From assembly GCA_016934215.1 (NCBI GenBank), contig JAFGTE010000013.1, positions 62,001 to 126,000 of the forward strand: DNA of 64,000 nt, read 5' to 3'. Position numbers and translations under genes: made by a program. Position 1 is the first letter of the stretch. Every line of letters starts with the position of its first letter. Origin of the DNA: Candidatus Peregrinibacteria bacterium. GTDB taxonomy: Bacteria > Patescibacteriota > Gracilibacteria > UM-FILTER-43-11. Shown here piece after piece: positions 9,134-18,142 of this stretch. The notes under the pieces are model-generated. The model did no database searches and was not told the DNA's origin. It saw nothing but the letters and a program-made list of their open reading frames with translations.

Positions 9134-9743
9134 GATGCCCGACTTTGCCGGTATTTTTCTTTAACACGGGAAGTATTTTTTCCTGTGGTGAGCAGAACTG
9201 ACAGGCCAGTTTTTTAAAAAAAACAAAATCAAAATCCGGAAAGGATTCCAATATTTTCTGAGCATCATAAAGATCGTACTTTCCCAATTCCAGCCCCCGG
9301 CCGGCAAGGATCTTGATAAGCACCAGGAGTTCCCGGGGAATCAGATAGATAGTGCTCTTATCAATCTTAAGGGTTGTTTTTCGGCGGATGATCTCTTCCG
9401 TCAGGCAGATGCTGCAGCGAAATGCCTTATTTTCGGGCTCAATAACGGATTCTGCGATCAGATCGTAGGAGTTACTGCCCACCTCAAAAACCCCTTTCAG
9501 TGAGTGAAAAACGGCTTTTTTTGTATGACGTTCAAATTTCAGTTCCAAGGTTTTTTCGAAGTCACTGATACGCTTTTTCGGAATCATAAAATCCATATCG
9601 TGCGAAAAAGGGCGATCGGAGCCATACAGAAAAGCAGCTGCTCCGCCCGTCAAAAGAAGCTCATTATGCAGGGCTTTTGGGAGCCGTTTTTTTAATATTT
9701 CCACAGCATCCGCTATTTCTTTCTGAGTCTCTTTCATCATCAT
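9090..9743 (-). CDS. Nucleotidyltransferase-fold protein (AbiEii/MNT-like)
   Basis: 'LLTGGAAAFLYGSDRPFSHDMDFMI' GG...DxD signature; predicted helical C-terminus. Confidence 0.55.
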   Translation of the reverse strand: MMMKETQKEIADAVEILKKRLPKALHNELLLTGGAAAFLYGSDRPFSHDMDFMIPKKRISDFEKTLELKFERHTKKAVFHSLKGVFEVGSNSYDLIAESVIEPENKAFRCSICLTEEIIRRKTTLKIDKSTIYLIPRELLVLIKILAGRGLELGKYDLYDAQKILESFPDFDFVFFKKLACQFCSPQEKILPVLKKNTGKVGHLKLTEALKSLQRYG

Positions 9744-9834
9744 CTTTTAATACAAGCCTATTATATCACCTGAAGGCAATGGTTGTGAGACGTAGCTTCT
9801 TTGATATAATGGCAACATCATTAATCAATTAATC

Positions 9835-10710
9835 ATGGCTGACTTTAGAAATCTTACCAACTTTCCCAGACTTCCTCAGTTACGCGTAGGAGGAAAAATA
9901 AAAATCTATATCCTGGCCGCTATCGTGATCATCCTGATTATTCTGGATGGCCTTGTTTCCGTTCCTCCGGGACACGTCGGTATTATTTATGACCGCGGAC
10001 GCGGGGTGCTGGCCGATGAACTTCCGGAAGGACTTCACCTCAAGATCCCCTTCTGGCAGGTCTCTTATTTAACCGACGTGCGCACGCAGGAATATACCAT
10101 GAGCGTGGCGGCCGGCGAAGGCGCCGTTTATTCGGATGATTCCATGACGGCCCCCACGAGTGACGGACAGACGGTATGGGTGGATGCGACCGTTCTTTTT
10201 CATGTGGACCGCAATAAGGCGGCAGAACTTTTTGCCACGGTGGGTCCGGATTACGTTCAAAAGATTGTCAGACCCATTGCCCGCTCACAAATACGTTCAC
10301 AAATAGCTAAATATACAGCCATTGATGTCTATGCTAAAAAACGTGATGATGCTGAAAAGGAAATCGATAATCGTATTAAAGAACTTTATGCCGAAAAGAA
10401 TATTGTTCTTGAAAAACTTCTGCTCAGGCATATCGCTTTTTCGGAAGAATATGCGCAAGCCATTGAAGAAAAACAGGTCGCCGAACAGCGCATTCAGAAG
10501 GCGGAATACCAGAAACTTGAAGCCGCTGAGCTGAAGCAGAAGAAAATCATCGAAGCGGAAGCTGACGCGGAAGCGATTAAATTAAAGGGTGCCATGCTTC
10601 GTGCCAATCCGCAGGTCATTCAATTTGAATTTGTTCAGAAGATGTCTCCAAATATCACCTGGGGCATCCTTCCCGATAATATTTTGCCTCTTGTTAACCT
10701 TGGCCAGTAA
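9835..10710 (+). CDS. SPFH/prohibitin (HflC-like) membrane protein
   Basis: N-terminal TM; 'VPPGHVGIIYDRGRGVL', 'VRPIARSQIRSQIAKYTAIDVYAKKRD', 'KQVAEQRIQKAEYQKLEAAELKQKKIIEAEADAEAIKL'. Confidence 0.88.
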   Translation: MADFRNLTNFPRLPQLRVGGKIKIYILAAIVIILIILDGLVSVPPGHVGIIYDRGRGVLADELPEGLHLKIPFWQVSYLTDVRTQEYTMSVAAGEGAVYSDDSMTAPTSDGQTVWVDATVLFHVDRNKAAELFATVGPDYVQKIVRPIARSQIRSQIAKYTAIDVYAKKRDDAEKEIDNRIKELYAEKNIVLEKLLLRHIAFSEEYAQAIEEKQVAEQRIQKAEYQKLEAAELKQKKIIEAEADAEAIKLKGAMLRANPQVIQFEFVQKMSPNITWGILPDNILPLVNLGQ

Positions 10711-11426
10711 TGGATCCCCGAATCGATAAAATTGTTGAAGGCCTCAAAGATTTCTTTGAAAAGGCCGGTTTTAAAAAAGCAGTGCTTGGGCTTTCCGGAG
10801 GGGTCGATAGCGCTCTGGTGGCCAAACTGGCTGTGATGGCATTTGGCAAAGAAAATGTGACGGCTCTGATCATGCCCATGGAAGGCATCAGCCTGCCAAA
10901 CAGCCTGCCCGATGCTAAAGCCTGGGCCGAAGAGCTTGGAATTAATTACCAAGTCATCGCCCTCAGAAATTATGTGGAGCGTTATAAGAAACTTCCCTGG
11001 AATGAAACGGAACTCGCTCACATCAATCTGCAGGCCCGCTTGCGCATGACTGTGCTTTATCACTTCGCCAATAGCCATAAAGCCTTGGTACTGGGAACAG
11101 GTAACAAAACCGAAGCCAAGCTCGGTTATTTCACTAAATACGGGGATGGTGCTGTTGATATCGCCCCCATCGGGAACCTTTATAAGACCGATGTCTGGAA
11201 GCTCGCTAAAGAACTTGGCCTTCCTGAACATATCATTAATAAAAAAGCCAGTGCCGAACTTAAAGTCGGCCAAACGGACGAAGGTGAAATTGGTATGAAT
11301 TATGCTGAAATCGATGCCGCTCTACGTAAATTTGAATCAGGCGGTCTCGCTGAAACAGAAAACGAGAAAAAACTCCAGGCAAGGATTGAAGCGAATAAAC
11401 ACAAAAGGGAACTGCCCCGGTTATAG
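10710..11426 (+). CDS. nadE: NAD+ synthase, ammonia-dependent type
   Basis: 'VLGLSGGVDSALVAKLA', 'LVLGTGNKTEAKLGYFTKYGDGAVDIAPIGNLYKTDVWKLAKELG'. TAATG overlap with the upstream gene. Confidence 0.94.
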   Translation: MDPRIDKIVEGLKDFFEKAGFKKAVLGLSGGVDSALVAKLAVMAFGKENVTALIMPMEGISLPNSLPDAKAWAEELGINYQVIALRNYVERYKKLPWNETELAHINLQARLRMTVLYHFANSHKALVLGTGNKTEAKLGYFTKYGDGAVDIAPIGNLYKTDVWKLAKELGLPEHIINKKASAELKVGQTDEGEIGMNYAEIDAALRKFESGGLAETENEKKLQARIEANKHKRELPRL

Positions 11427-11433
11427 TTCAGTT

Positions 11434-11829
11434 TTAATCATTTCCTCCCAGCAATGTTAATAACCTGCTTGAAAAGCTTATCACTGCCTGACGGTCGTTT
11501 TCCTTTTTAATTCGGTTTAAATCTGCATTAAATCTATTAACAAGATTGCTTAACTCAGTTCTTGCCAAGGCATCACTTAAAAGTAATATAGCCCCTATTT
11601 CATCGCGGTTGGCTACAACTTTACCCACCTCCTGTTCATATCGTCCTACAGGTGTAACCGCTTCAATTCCTGAAGCCAGCTGCTTTACTTTTTCCCTTAC
11701 GATTCCGCGAATAGCCTCACCCAGTAAAGCGCGTCCTTTAAGCCTGTTTCTGGCAGCTTCTCTGATATTTCTTTCAACTTCGAAAGCAGGTGCAATACTT
11801 TCCCTTTCTTCTTCTCTCTCTGAATTCAT
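11434..11829 (-). CDS. Hypothetical protein
   Basis: 131-aa ORF, no recognised family. Confidence 0.5.
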   Translation of the reverse strand: MNSEREEERESIAPAFEVERNIREAARNRLKGRALLGEAIRGIVREKVKQLASGIEAVTPVGRYEQEVGKVVANRDEIGAILLLSDALARTELSNLVNRFNADLNRIKKENDRQAVISFSSRLLTLLGGND

Positions 11830-11855
11830 TGCGTCTTAATTAATTCGATAATTTA

Positions 11856-12191
11856 TTATTGCTCAGAATTAACGATAAGAGGCTCGATCAGTTTTCTGAC
11901 GTTTGCCAGTTTTTCTTCATCTGAACTCCCCTGCCTCAATGCTTCCAATACGTTGCCCGAAAGTTCCCATCTGGCACCGCTTTCAATCTTTTCAGTCCGA
12001 CCCCGGGGATTCGTACCCATAATATGAAAATAGTAACCGGCTATTTTTCTTACTGCCTCTGTTGCCTCTTCATAGTCACGTCCATCAGTCTGATTAAGCT
12101 GTTTTTGTATTCTGCGTGCTAATCTGCCTTTTTCTTCACTTTCGATTGTATCGGTATCGCGACGATCTACCGGTTCTGAGTTATATAGCAT
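11856..12191 (-). CDS. Hypothetical protein
   Basis: 111-aa ORF, no recognised family. Confidence 0.5.
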   Translation of the reverse strand: MLYNSEPVDRRDTDTIESEEKGRLARRIQKQLNQTDGRDYEEATEAVRKIAGYYFHIMGTNPRGRTEKIESGARWELSGNVLEALRQGSSDEEKLANVRKLIEPLIVNSEQ

Positions 12192-12321
12192 ATTGAGGGA
12201 CTTTATGAAATGGGGTTATGAATATAACTAATACTTCCTATTAAGTCAATTTTTTGTTATAGAATAATTGACAAAATTATTAAATTAATTATAATAGTAG
12301 CGTTCCTAAACAACCCCAACC

Positions 12322-12585
12322 ATGCGTATGGATTCTGAAATTGCCCAAATTGCAACTGCCGTTGAAGCTGTTCAGGGTCGGACTGATGCAGCAGCCACTC
12401 AGGTCAGACTCCAGGCCGGCGGCCGCCTGATTGAAGTCAGTCGTGGACGTTTACTGGAATCCGTAACCAGCCTGTCTCAGTTGTCTGACAAAGGTACTAT
12501 TTCCGGAACAACGCTGGAATGGATTTTCGACCGATTCCACGAAGAAGGTCACCGCAATGAAGAGGATAGGGTTTATCTGCATTAG
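12322..12585 (+). CDS. Hypothetical small protein
   Basis: 87-aa ORF; preceded by 'ttgaca...tataat' at ~12268-12295. Confidence 0.5.
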   Translation: MRMDSEIAQIATAVEAVQGRTDAAATQVRLQAGGRLIEVSRGRLLESVTSLSQLSDKGTISGTTLEWIFDRFHEEGHRNEEDRVYLH

Positions 12586-12596
12586 CAGAAACCTTC

Positions 12597-13019
12597 TTAC
12601 CTCAGAGAATTCAGATAATTCTGCAATATGATCTGCGCACTCAGAGCGTCGCGTTTGCCTTTTTGGTCTTTGGCTTTAAAGCCCTGTCCACGCAAAGATT
12701 TGACGGCGAATTCGGTAGAAAGGCGCTCATCAAAGAAGTCGATGCTCATCTGAGGCATGGCTTTTTTAAGTTTGTCGAAGAATTTCTGAGTTTTTTGAGC
12801 ACGCTCCCCAAAGGTGCCATCCATCTGAATGGGCAGCCCCAGAATGATTTTTATAACATCCTCTTCTTTGCATATCTTTTTGAGCTGTTTCAGCAGATTA
12901 CTTTCACCGGAATACTCTAAAAAATCCCGCGGAAAAGCAATCTCTTTGTTGTAATCTGAAAGAGCGATTCCCACTCGTTTATCCCCGTAATCAATCGCCA
13001 GGTACTTTCCTTTATTCAT
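12597..13019 (-). CDS. ruvX: Putative pre-16S rRNA nuclease / Holliday junction resolvase RuvX (YqgF)
   Basis: 'YLAIDYGDKRVGIALSD', 'ILGLPIQMDGT', 'FFDERLSTEFA', 'KRDALSAQIILQNYL'. Confidence 0.92.
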   Translation of the reverse strand: MNKGKYLAIDYGDKRVGIALSDYNKEIAFPRDFLEYSGESNLLKQLKKICKEEDVIKIILGLPIQMDGTFGERAQKTQKFFDKLKKAMPQMSIDFFDERLSTEFAVKSLRGQGFKAKDQKGKRDALSAQIILQNYLNSLR

Positions 13020-13362
13020 CTTTTTTTTCTTCTTTGGCTTTCTTGGTCTTGGCTGCTTTCTTAACTGCTTTTTCTTTTACCGGTTTTTCTTCTTTTTTAG
13101 ACGGACCGGCATTGATAGCTCTTTGTATTCTGGATTTTTTGCGGGCCGCGTTATTTTCATGAATGATTCTTTTTTTTGCCGCTATATCAATAGCCGAAAT
13201 GACATCAGGAAGGATCTTTTTAGCTTTTTCTATTTCTCCTTGCTGAACATAAGTTAAGAGCAGTTTGATCACAGACTTCATATGACTGCGGTAGTGACGA
13301 TTGCGATCGCGACTGGCCGCATTCTGCTTCATTCGTTTGATGGCGGATTTGATGATTGGCAT
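13012..13362 (-). CDS. rpsT: 30S ribosomal protein S20 with charged C-terminal extension
   Basis: 'MPIIKSAIKRMKQNAASRDRNRHYRSHMKSVIKLL', 'AAKKRIIHENNAARKKSRIQRAIN'. Confidence 0.92.
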   Translation of the reverse strand: MPIIKSAIKRMKQNAASRDRNRHYRSHMKSVIKLLLTYVQQGEIEKAKKILPDVISAIDIAAKKRIIHENNAARKKSRIQRAINAGPSKKEEKPVKEKAVKKAAKTKKAKEEKKDE

Positions 13363-13371
13363 TTTTTCTTA

Positions 13372-13406
13372 ATTCAAGATTCAAAATTCAAGATTCAAAA
13401 TCTAAT
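13372..13406. repeat. Heptanucleotide repeat ATTCAAG-ATTCAAA-ATTCAAG-ATTCAAA-ATCTAAT directly upstream of rpsT
   Basis: Direct reading. Confidence 0.85.
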
Positions 13407-13465
13407 ATTTATTAGCCTTGAATCATTGCTGAGGTATTTTAAGGGATTTAAGAATGAATGGCAAG

Positions 13466-14953
13466 TTAATTCACCAGAAAAACATCATAATCATTCCCCA
13501 GAATAATAGAGATATTGCTACGACTTCCTTCATAGATCTTTTTACCCCCTTCCTCAGTCTTCAGATGAGCCTTTAAGGAAGCCCGTTCATCGGCCCTCAC
13601 AAAGCCGTCCAGTGCTACTAATGTAGCTTCGTAAACTGGTTCAACGAGGCCGCTTTTTTCTTCCGTGTAATCGTAATATTCAACCAGACTTTCCTCCAGG
13701 AAGACTTTTTCGTCATTTTCGTTGTAATAATTGTTAATTTCCTGTATATCAAAACCAAACCGAATGAGCTGGTAAGCGGCATTTCTGGCAATTCCGGGAA
13801 CGGTTGTGGCATTTAAGATTTCAATTTTAGCCGGATGATAGAAAACTTCCCGCTGATGAAAGACCAAGTCTGTATATTTGTGGATCAACTCCAAGTCTCC
13901 GCCAAAGGGAATCAGAACAAACTGGCCGTTATAGGATTCTCTTTCGGGCGTGTAGAGGAATCCCCCTTCCTGTCCGGGATCATCGTGAATGACTTTACGA
14001 ACCAGTCTGGAACGGTCCATGTGTTTGGCTACTCCCGCCATTGAAATCATTTCCCGAAGGGACATGTCGGTATTTACATTTTCCTGTACTGCGTAGTAAA
14101 GATCCTTTAGTTTGCCGGGCGAAGTTAAGACATCCTTACTGAGGGCTTTCTGCTGAACGGCTTCCAGTACCAGTTGCTGACGACCTGCCCGATCAAAATC
14201 CGACGTGGTCTTTCGGCTGCGTACAAACTTAAGAGCCGTTTCACCATCCATCTCCTGAAGACCTTTTTCTATCGTAAACAGCGTCCATCCGTCATCCGTT
14301 TCATTAGGATAATAAGGGTCATAAATGGTTTCCTGCACATCCACTGTAATGCCGTCCAGACTATCGACTATTTCTACAAAAGCATTGAAATCCAGGCGTA
14401 CGTAATACTGAATTTCCAGTCCTGCAATTTCACCCGCTACCCGTTTAAACAGCTGGTAACGATCATTTTCTTCCTCAATAATAAATTTGTGGTTTCTATA
14501 AAGCTCATTGATCTTTCCCCCATAGACCACTCCCATGGTTTCATTACGGTTCACATAGAAGTCGCGGGGAATAGAAAAAAGAGAAACCGCATCTTTATCA
14601 TAGTCAATGCTGGCCACCATAATGGTATCGATCAGGTCCGCCCCATCGCGTTCATGACCGCCATCGCCCAGCAGCAGAATATTCGTATAACCATGTTCAT
14701 CTTTCGCCAAATCAGAGCCTAAGGCGAAAATAAGTGACTTGGGGTTTAAATTCGAGACAAAACTATAAGCAGCACTGGTAACTTTGAGAACGATAAATAT
14801 TCCGAAAATCATCAATATTCCGGCGGCGAAATAATTTTTGGTTTTGGGCGGCAGATTTTTGAGGTATCCAAACAGCCCCACACTGTAGTGTCTGGCTGTT
14901 CTAAAAGGTTTCAGAGGTGGCCTCTTACGGATTTTTCGTGTTTTAAAAGTCAT
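13466..14953 (-). CDS. LytR-CpsA-Psr (LCP) family protein with C-terminal LytR_C-like domain
   Basis: N-terminal TM; 'NILLLGDGGHERDGADLIDTIMVASIDYDKDAVSLFSIPRDFYV', 'VRSRKTTSDFDRAGRQQLVLEAV', 'IEILNATTVPGIARNAAYQL'. Confidence 0.9.
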   Translation of the reverse strand: MTFKTRKIRKRPPLKPFRTARHYSVGLFGYLKNLPPKTKNYFAAGILMIFGIFIVLKVTSAAYSFVSNLNPKSLIFALGSDLAKDEHGYTNILLLGDGGHERDGADLIDTIMVASIDYDKDAVSLFSIPRDFYVNRNETMGVVYGGKINELYRNHKFIIEEENDRYQLFKRVAGEIAGLEIQYYVRLDFNAFVEIVDSLDGITVDVQETIYDPYYPNETDDGWTLFTIEKGLQEMDGETALKFVRSRKTTSDFDRAGRQQLVLEAVQQKALSKDVLTSPGKLKDLYYAVQENVNTDMSLREMISMAGVAKHMDRSRLVRKVIHDDPGQEGGFLYTPERESYNGQFVLIPFGGDLELIHKYTDLVFHQREVFYHPAKIEILNATTVPGIARNAAYQLIRFGFDIQEINNYYNENDEKVFLEESLVEYYDYTEEKSGLVEPVYEATLVALDGFVRADERASLKAHLKTEEGGKKIYEGSRSNISIILGNDYDVFLVN

Positions 14954-15047
14954 GCTACCTGCGAAAATTTATCATTTTTGAGTCCGTCTGACAATTAAAA
15001 TCCACCCCCTTTTGAGGAGATGGATTTTGTCAGATTTGCAGTTTAAT

Positions 15048-15452
15048 CTATTTCAGTTCAACTGTAGCACCAGCCTCCTCCAGCTGAGCTTTCATCTTTT
15101 CAGCATCCGCTTTCTTAACATTTTCCTTGATTGTTTTGGGGGCTCCGTCAACGAGATCTTTGGCTTCTTTCAGACCCAGACCGGTAATCTCGCGAACGAC
15201 CTTAATGACTGCGATTTTCTGCCCGCCGGCATTGGTCAGTTCCACTGTGAAGCTGTCTTTTGCCGCCTCAGCTTCTCCGCTTCCGCTGGCAGCACCCGCT
15301 GCAGCAACAGCGACAGGAGCGGCAGCGCTTACACCGAACTCCTCTTCCATGGCTTTAACCAGGTCAGCCAGTTCGAGCACACTGAGCTTTTTAACCTCAT
15401 CAAGGATTCCCTTAGCGGCCTTGGATAATTTAATTTCTTTCTCGTCAGACAT
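15048..15452 (-). CDS. rplL: 50S ribosomal protein L7/L12
   Basis: '[47 protein letters not shown]'. Confidence 0.97.
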   Translation of the reverse strand: MSDEKEIKLSKAAKGILDEVKKLSVLELADLVKAMEEEFGVSAAAPVAVAAAGAASGSGEAEAAKDSFTVELTNAGGQKIAVIKVVREITGLGLKEAKDLVDGAPKTIKENVKKADAEKMKAQLEEAGATVELK

Positions 15453-15463
15453 AATGCAAATAA

Positions 15464-15498
15464 ATTAAAAATTAAAGATTGAAAATTAAAAAATTAAT
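15464..15498. repeat. Heptanucleotide repeat ATTAAAA-ATTAAAG-ATTGAAA-ATTAAAA-AATTAAT between rplJ and rplL
   Basis: Direct reading; AT-rich, so weaker than the other sites. Confidence 0.65.
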
Positions 15499-16106
15499 TA
15501 AGCAGTTTCCTCTTTCCCTTCTTCCTTAAGCCCCTCAGCCGGAGTTTTTTCTGTCTTTTCTTCCGTAACAGGGGGAACTTTTTCAGCTGGTTTGGTATCT
15601 TTATAAGCGTTTAAAACTCTTACAATACCACCCACTAAACTGTTACCGATACCGACAAAACCGGAAAGTGGTGAAATCATGGAACCAACTAATTTGGCTA
15701 GTAATTCTTCTTTGCCTGGAAGCTTGGCGTACTTTTGAATCACTTCGGGGCCAACTACTTTGCCGTCTACAATTCCTCCAAGCAATTTGATATTTTCGTT
15801 CTTCTTGGAATATTTATAGAGAATCTGAATTCCTGTTAACTCATCTTCGTATGAAAAAGTAGCGACAACCGGGCCTTCCATCACCGATTTATCCAGTTCG
15901 CCCACTTTATCTTTTGCAGCTAGTGTGATCAGGGTTTTTTTGGCTACTTTCATTTCAGCATTTTTTTTGCGAAGTTCTCTCCGAAGTTCGGAAATACTGG
16001 CGACATCAAGCCCACGATAATCCGCAAAAACAACCGATTTACTGCGACCGAATCTATCAACAAGGTCTTGGAGGATTGCTTCTTTTTTCTGTCTGGTAAT
16101 TGCCAT
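15498..16106 (-). CDS. rplJ: 50S ribosomal protein L10 with acidic C-terminal extension
   Basis: 'ITRQKKEAILQDLVDRFGRSKSVVFADYRGLDVASISELRRELRKKNAEMKVAKKTL'. Confidence 0.95.
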   Translation of the reverse strand: MAITRQKKEAILQDLVDRFGRSKSVVFADYRGLDVASISELRRELRKKNAEMKVAKKTLITLAAKDKVGELDKSVMEGPVVATFSYEDELTGIQILYKYSKKNENIKLLGGIVDGKVVGPEVIQKYAKLPGKEELLAKLVGSMISPLSGFVGIGNSLVGGIVRVLNAYKDTKPAEKVPPVTEEKTEKTPAEGLKEEGKEETA

Positions 16107-16280
16107 AATATTAAAATAAAAAACTCAGCGCGCAGACGATGAGACAGGACTAAGGATTAAGGACTAAGGACTAAGTGCCCCTATCCCAATCAATACCTTA
16201 GATGTGTATCTCGGCAGGTCTTACTAAATGCCTGCTGTCTGCGACAACAAGCATTATATGGGTCTGAGAGCTGAAGTCAA
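16107..16280 (-). promoter_or_regulatory. rplJ promoter (TTGACT-N16-TATAAT) and structured leader, candidate L10 leader
   Basis: Minus strand: TTGACT (16275-16280), TATAAT (16253-16258), then GCAGGcatttagtaagaCCTGCcgag hairpin; '(C)CTGCCGAG' resembles L10-binding leaders. Confidence 0.45.
16147..16174. repeat. Heptanucleotide repeat GGACTAA-GGATTAA-GGACTAA-GGACTAA in the rplJ leader
   Basis: Direct reading. Confidence 0.85.
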
Positions 16281-16290
16281 ATGTTTTTTA

Positions 16291-17994
16291 TTAAATCGAT
16301 TTATCAGCCTTTTTGAGTCGTTCTTCCGCCTGGGGAAAAGAAGAGATGGCATGCAGCATGGCCTGAACACTGGCTACTTTTTCATCTCCGTCGACAGAGT
16401 AACCGGTTCTTTCTGTGTTGGTTGCCATACATCGCATGGTTACCATGGCAACCACTTCTGAATCCGCACCTTCATCTGTATTATAGGTTTCCCAATGAGT
16501 CAATTTCAAATTAAGTCCCAGTTCTTTTTCCAATGTCTCTTCCACAATCGGTAAAGATCCCCCCGTTGAGTCTCCACTTCCAGATTTTTCTTCTCCATTA
16601 ATGGCATAAGTGAAATCCAGGTGTGTTCTGCGCTTTCCCCCTTTTTCCTCAGGGACCCGGCTCTTGGGATCAAAGTCTCTCAAATAAATCAGTTTGCCGT
16701 TTTCAATTTCTGCCCGCCTCACCACCTCGGGGTTACGGTAAACAAAGGTTCTGATGAAATTTAAACGTCCTTCCTTGCCCGCATAATCAGCATCTTCTCC
16801 CCTTTCAATGCTTTTTAGGTAATCCTCATAAATCCGGCTACAAATAGACAAAGGAAGATGGACCCCCATTTCTCCAAGGACTCCGGCGACTCCACTGCGC
16901 CCCATGGCCGGGCCCACTTTGTAAATATAGGCCGGTGCTCCAAAATCGGCTGGGTTCTTCTTAATGTAGGAATCCGGATCGGCATTGATTTTGTCTGCAT
17001 GAATACCGGCCGCGGTGGATCCGGTTTCATTGCCGACCACCCGGTGCTGGCTGAAATCTATACCAAAAACGGGGGCAGTTACTTCTGCCAAATGGCGCAT
17101 ATGCTCTGGATTTACTGTGATTTCATTGATCTTACCTGATGTTTGGAAGCGTTGCACTACATGAATTATGTCAGCATTTCCGGAACGTTCACCCACCCCC
17201 AGTACTGTCACCCCAAGCTGACGGGCTCCTGCCCGGTAGGCCTGAATCGTATTTTCTACCGCAAGTCCGTTGTCGTCGTGACAGTGGGCAGCGGTAATCA
17301 GTCTCCTGTAAGCAAATTCGGCGGCCATACCACTGACCAGCTGACTGTAATGTCGATGTAATTTTTCATGCTCATTGGGGTCATCCAGATTGCTGCCGGC
17401 CGTTCCATGCGTGTCCGGATAATCCAGTGTCAGTTCCAGATTCGTTCGGTATTCAGGAGGTGTGAGTTCGTTAGCCCGTCTGATGGCGGCCTGAGTCAGC
17501 TCATCCATAAAACCTAAGTCTTTTACCTGGCTGGCTCCCTCAAAATAAATGTGCAGTTTTGGTGCCTGGCCGCGTTTAGTGAATTCCTTAATACTGTTTT
17601 CAATGCCGGAGGTCATCCTTCGCATGGCTTCTTCTTTACTCACCCCTTTGGCTTCACGAAGACACTCTGCCGTGGGTGTCAGCATGGACATACGCGCTCT
17701 CCCCTGATGAATAGCTTCATCCAAAGTGCCTACCGCTTCTACAATGTCTTTTTCGACTCCATCACGTACAAAAGCAGCCAGTTCAATCTGCTTGGTTGTT
17801 TTAAAGATCTGGCGAATCATATCACGATTAGGCCCACTCGTAGCCATGGGCATTTCGGCCACATTGACACCGGCTTCTTCCAGTGCCACCGCGATTTTAA
17901 CGGCTTCATCGGTTTTGATTTGTTTTTCGGCCGCCTGGGCGCCGTCACGCAGGGTGGTGTCAAAAAATATTACGTTTTCCTGTTCTGGGTTCAT
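16291..17994 (-). CDS. 2-isopropylmalate synthase / (R)-citramalate synthase-type enzyme (HMGL-like plus C-terminal LeuA regulatory-like domain)
   Basis: 'FFDTTLRDGAQAAEKQI', 'AHCHDDNGLAVENTIQAYRAGARQLGVTVLGVGERSGNADI', C-terminal 'GSGDSTGGSLPIVEETLEKELG...'. LeuA versus CimA is not resolved from sequence. Confidence 0.85.
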   Translation of the reverse strand: MNPEQENVIFFDTTLRDGAQAAEKQIKTDEAVKIAVALEEAGVNVAEMPMATSGPNRDMIRQIFKTTKQIELAAFVRDGVEKDIVEAVGTLDEAIHQGRARMSMLTPTAECLREAKGVSKEEAMRRMTSGIENSIKEFTKRGQAPKLHIYFEGASQVKDLGFMDELTQAAIRRANELTPPEYRTNLELTLDYPDTHGTAGSNLDDPNEHEKLHRHYSQLVSGMAAEFAYRRLITAAHCHDDNGLAVENTIQAYRAGARQLGVTVLGVGERSGNADIIHVVQRFQTSGKINEITVNPEHMRHLAEVTAPVFGIDFSQHRVVGNETGSTAAGIHADKINADPDSYIKKNPADFGAPAYIYKVGPAMGRSGVAGVLGEMGVHLPLSICSRIYEDYLKSIERGEDADYAGKEGRLNFIRTFVYRNPEVVRRAEIENGKLIYLRDFDPKSRVPEEKGGKRRTHLDFTYAINGEEKSGSGDSTGGSLPIVEETLEKELGLNLKLTHWETYNTDEGADSEVVAMVTMRCMATNTERTGYSVDGDEKVASVQAMLHAISSFPQAEERLKKADKSI

Positions 17995-18015
17995 GATTAA
18001 TAAAATTATGGAGGT

Positions 18016-18040
18016 AAAAAAAATCCGCCGGGTGGCGGAG
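18016..18040 (-). terminator. Intrinsic terminator hairpin just upstream of the LeuA/CimA gene (attenuator 3:4 stem)
   Basis: Minus strand: TCCGCC-accc-GGCGGA-TTTTTTTT, ending ~21 nt before the structural gene ATG. Confidence 0.85.
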
Positions 18041-18080
18041 TAATGGTGCAGTTAGTTTTATTATGTGCAAAATTATCCGC

Positions 18081-18134
18081 CTAGGCAGGTTTCTGGATAA
18101 TAATGCTAATAATGTTCTGGCTTACTGTGTTCAT
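18081..18134 (-). CDS. Attenuator leader peptide MNTVSQNIISIIIQKPA (5 Ile in 17 aa)
   Basis: Minus strand: ATG AAC ACA GTA AGC CAG AAC ATT ATT AGC ATT ATT ATC CAG AAA CCT GCC TAG, followed by overlapping alternative stems and a terminator. Confidence 0.75.
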   Translation of the reverse strand: MNTVSQNIISIIIQKPA

Positions 18135-18142
18135 CGTGGGCG

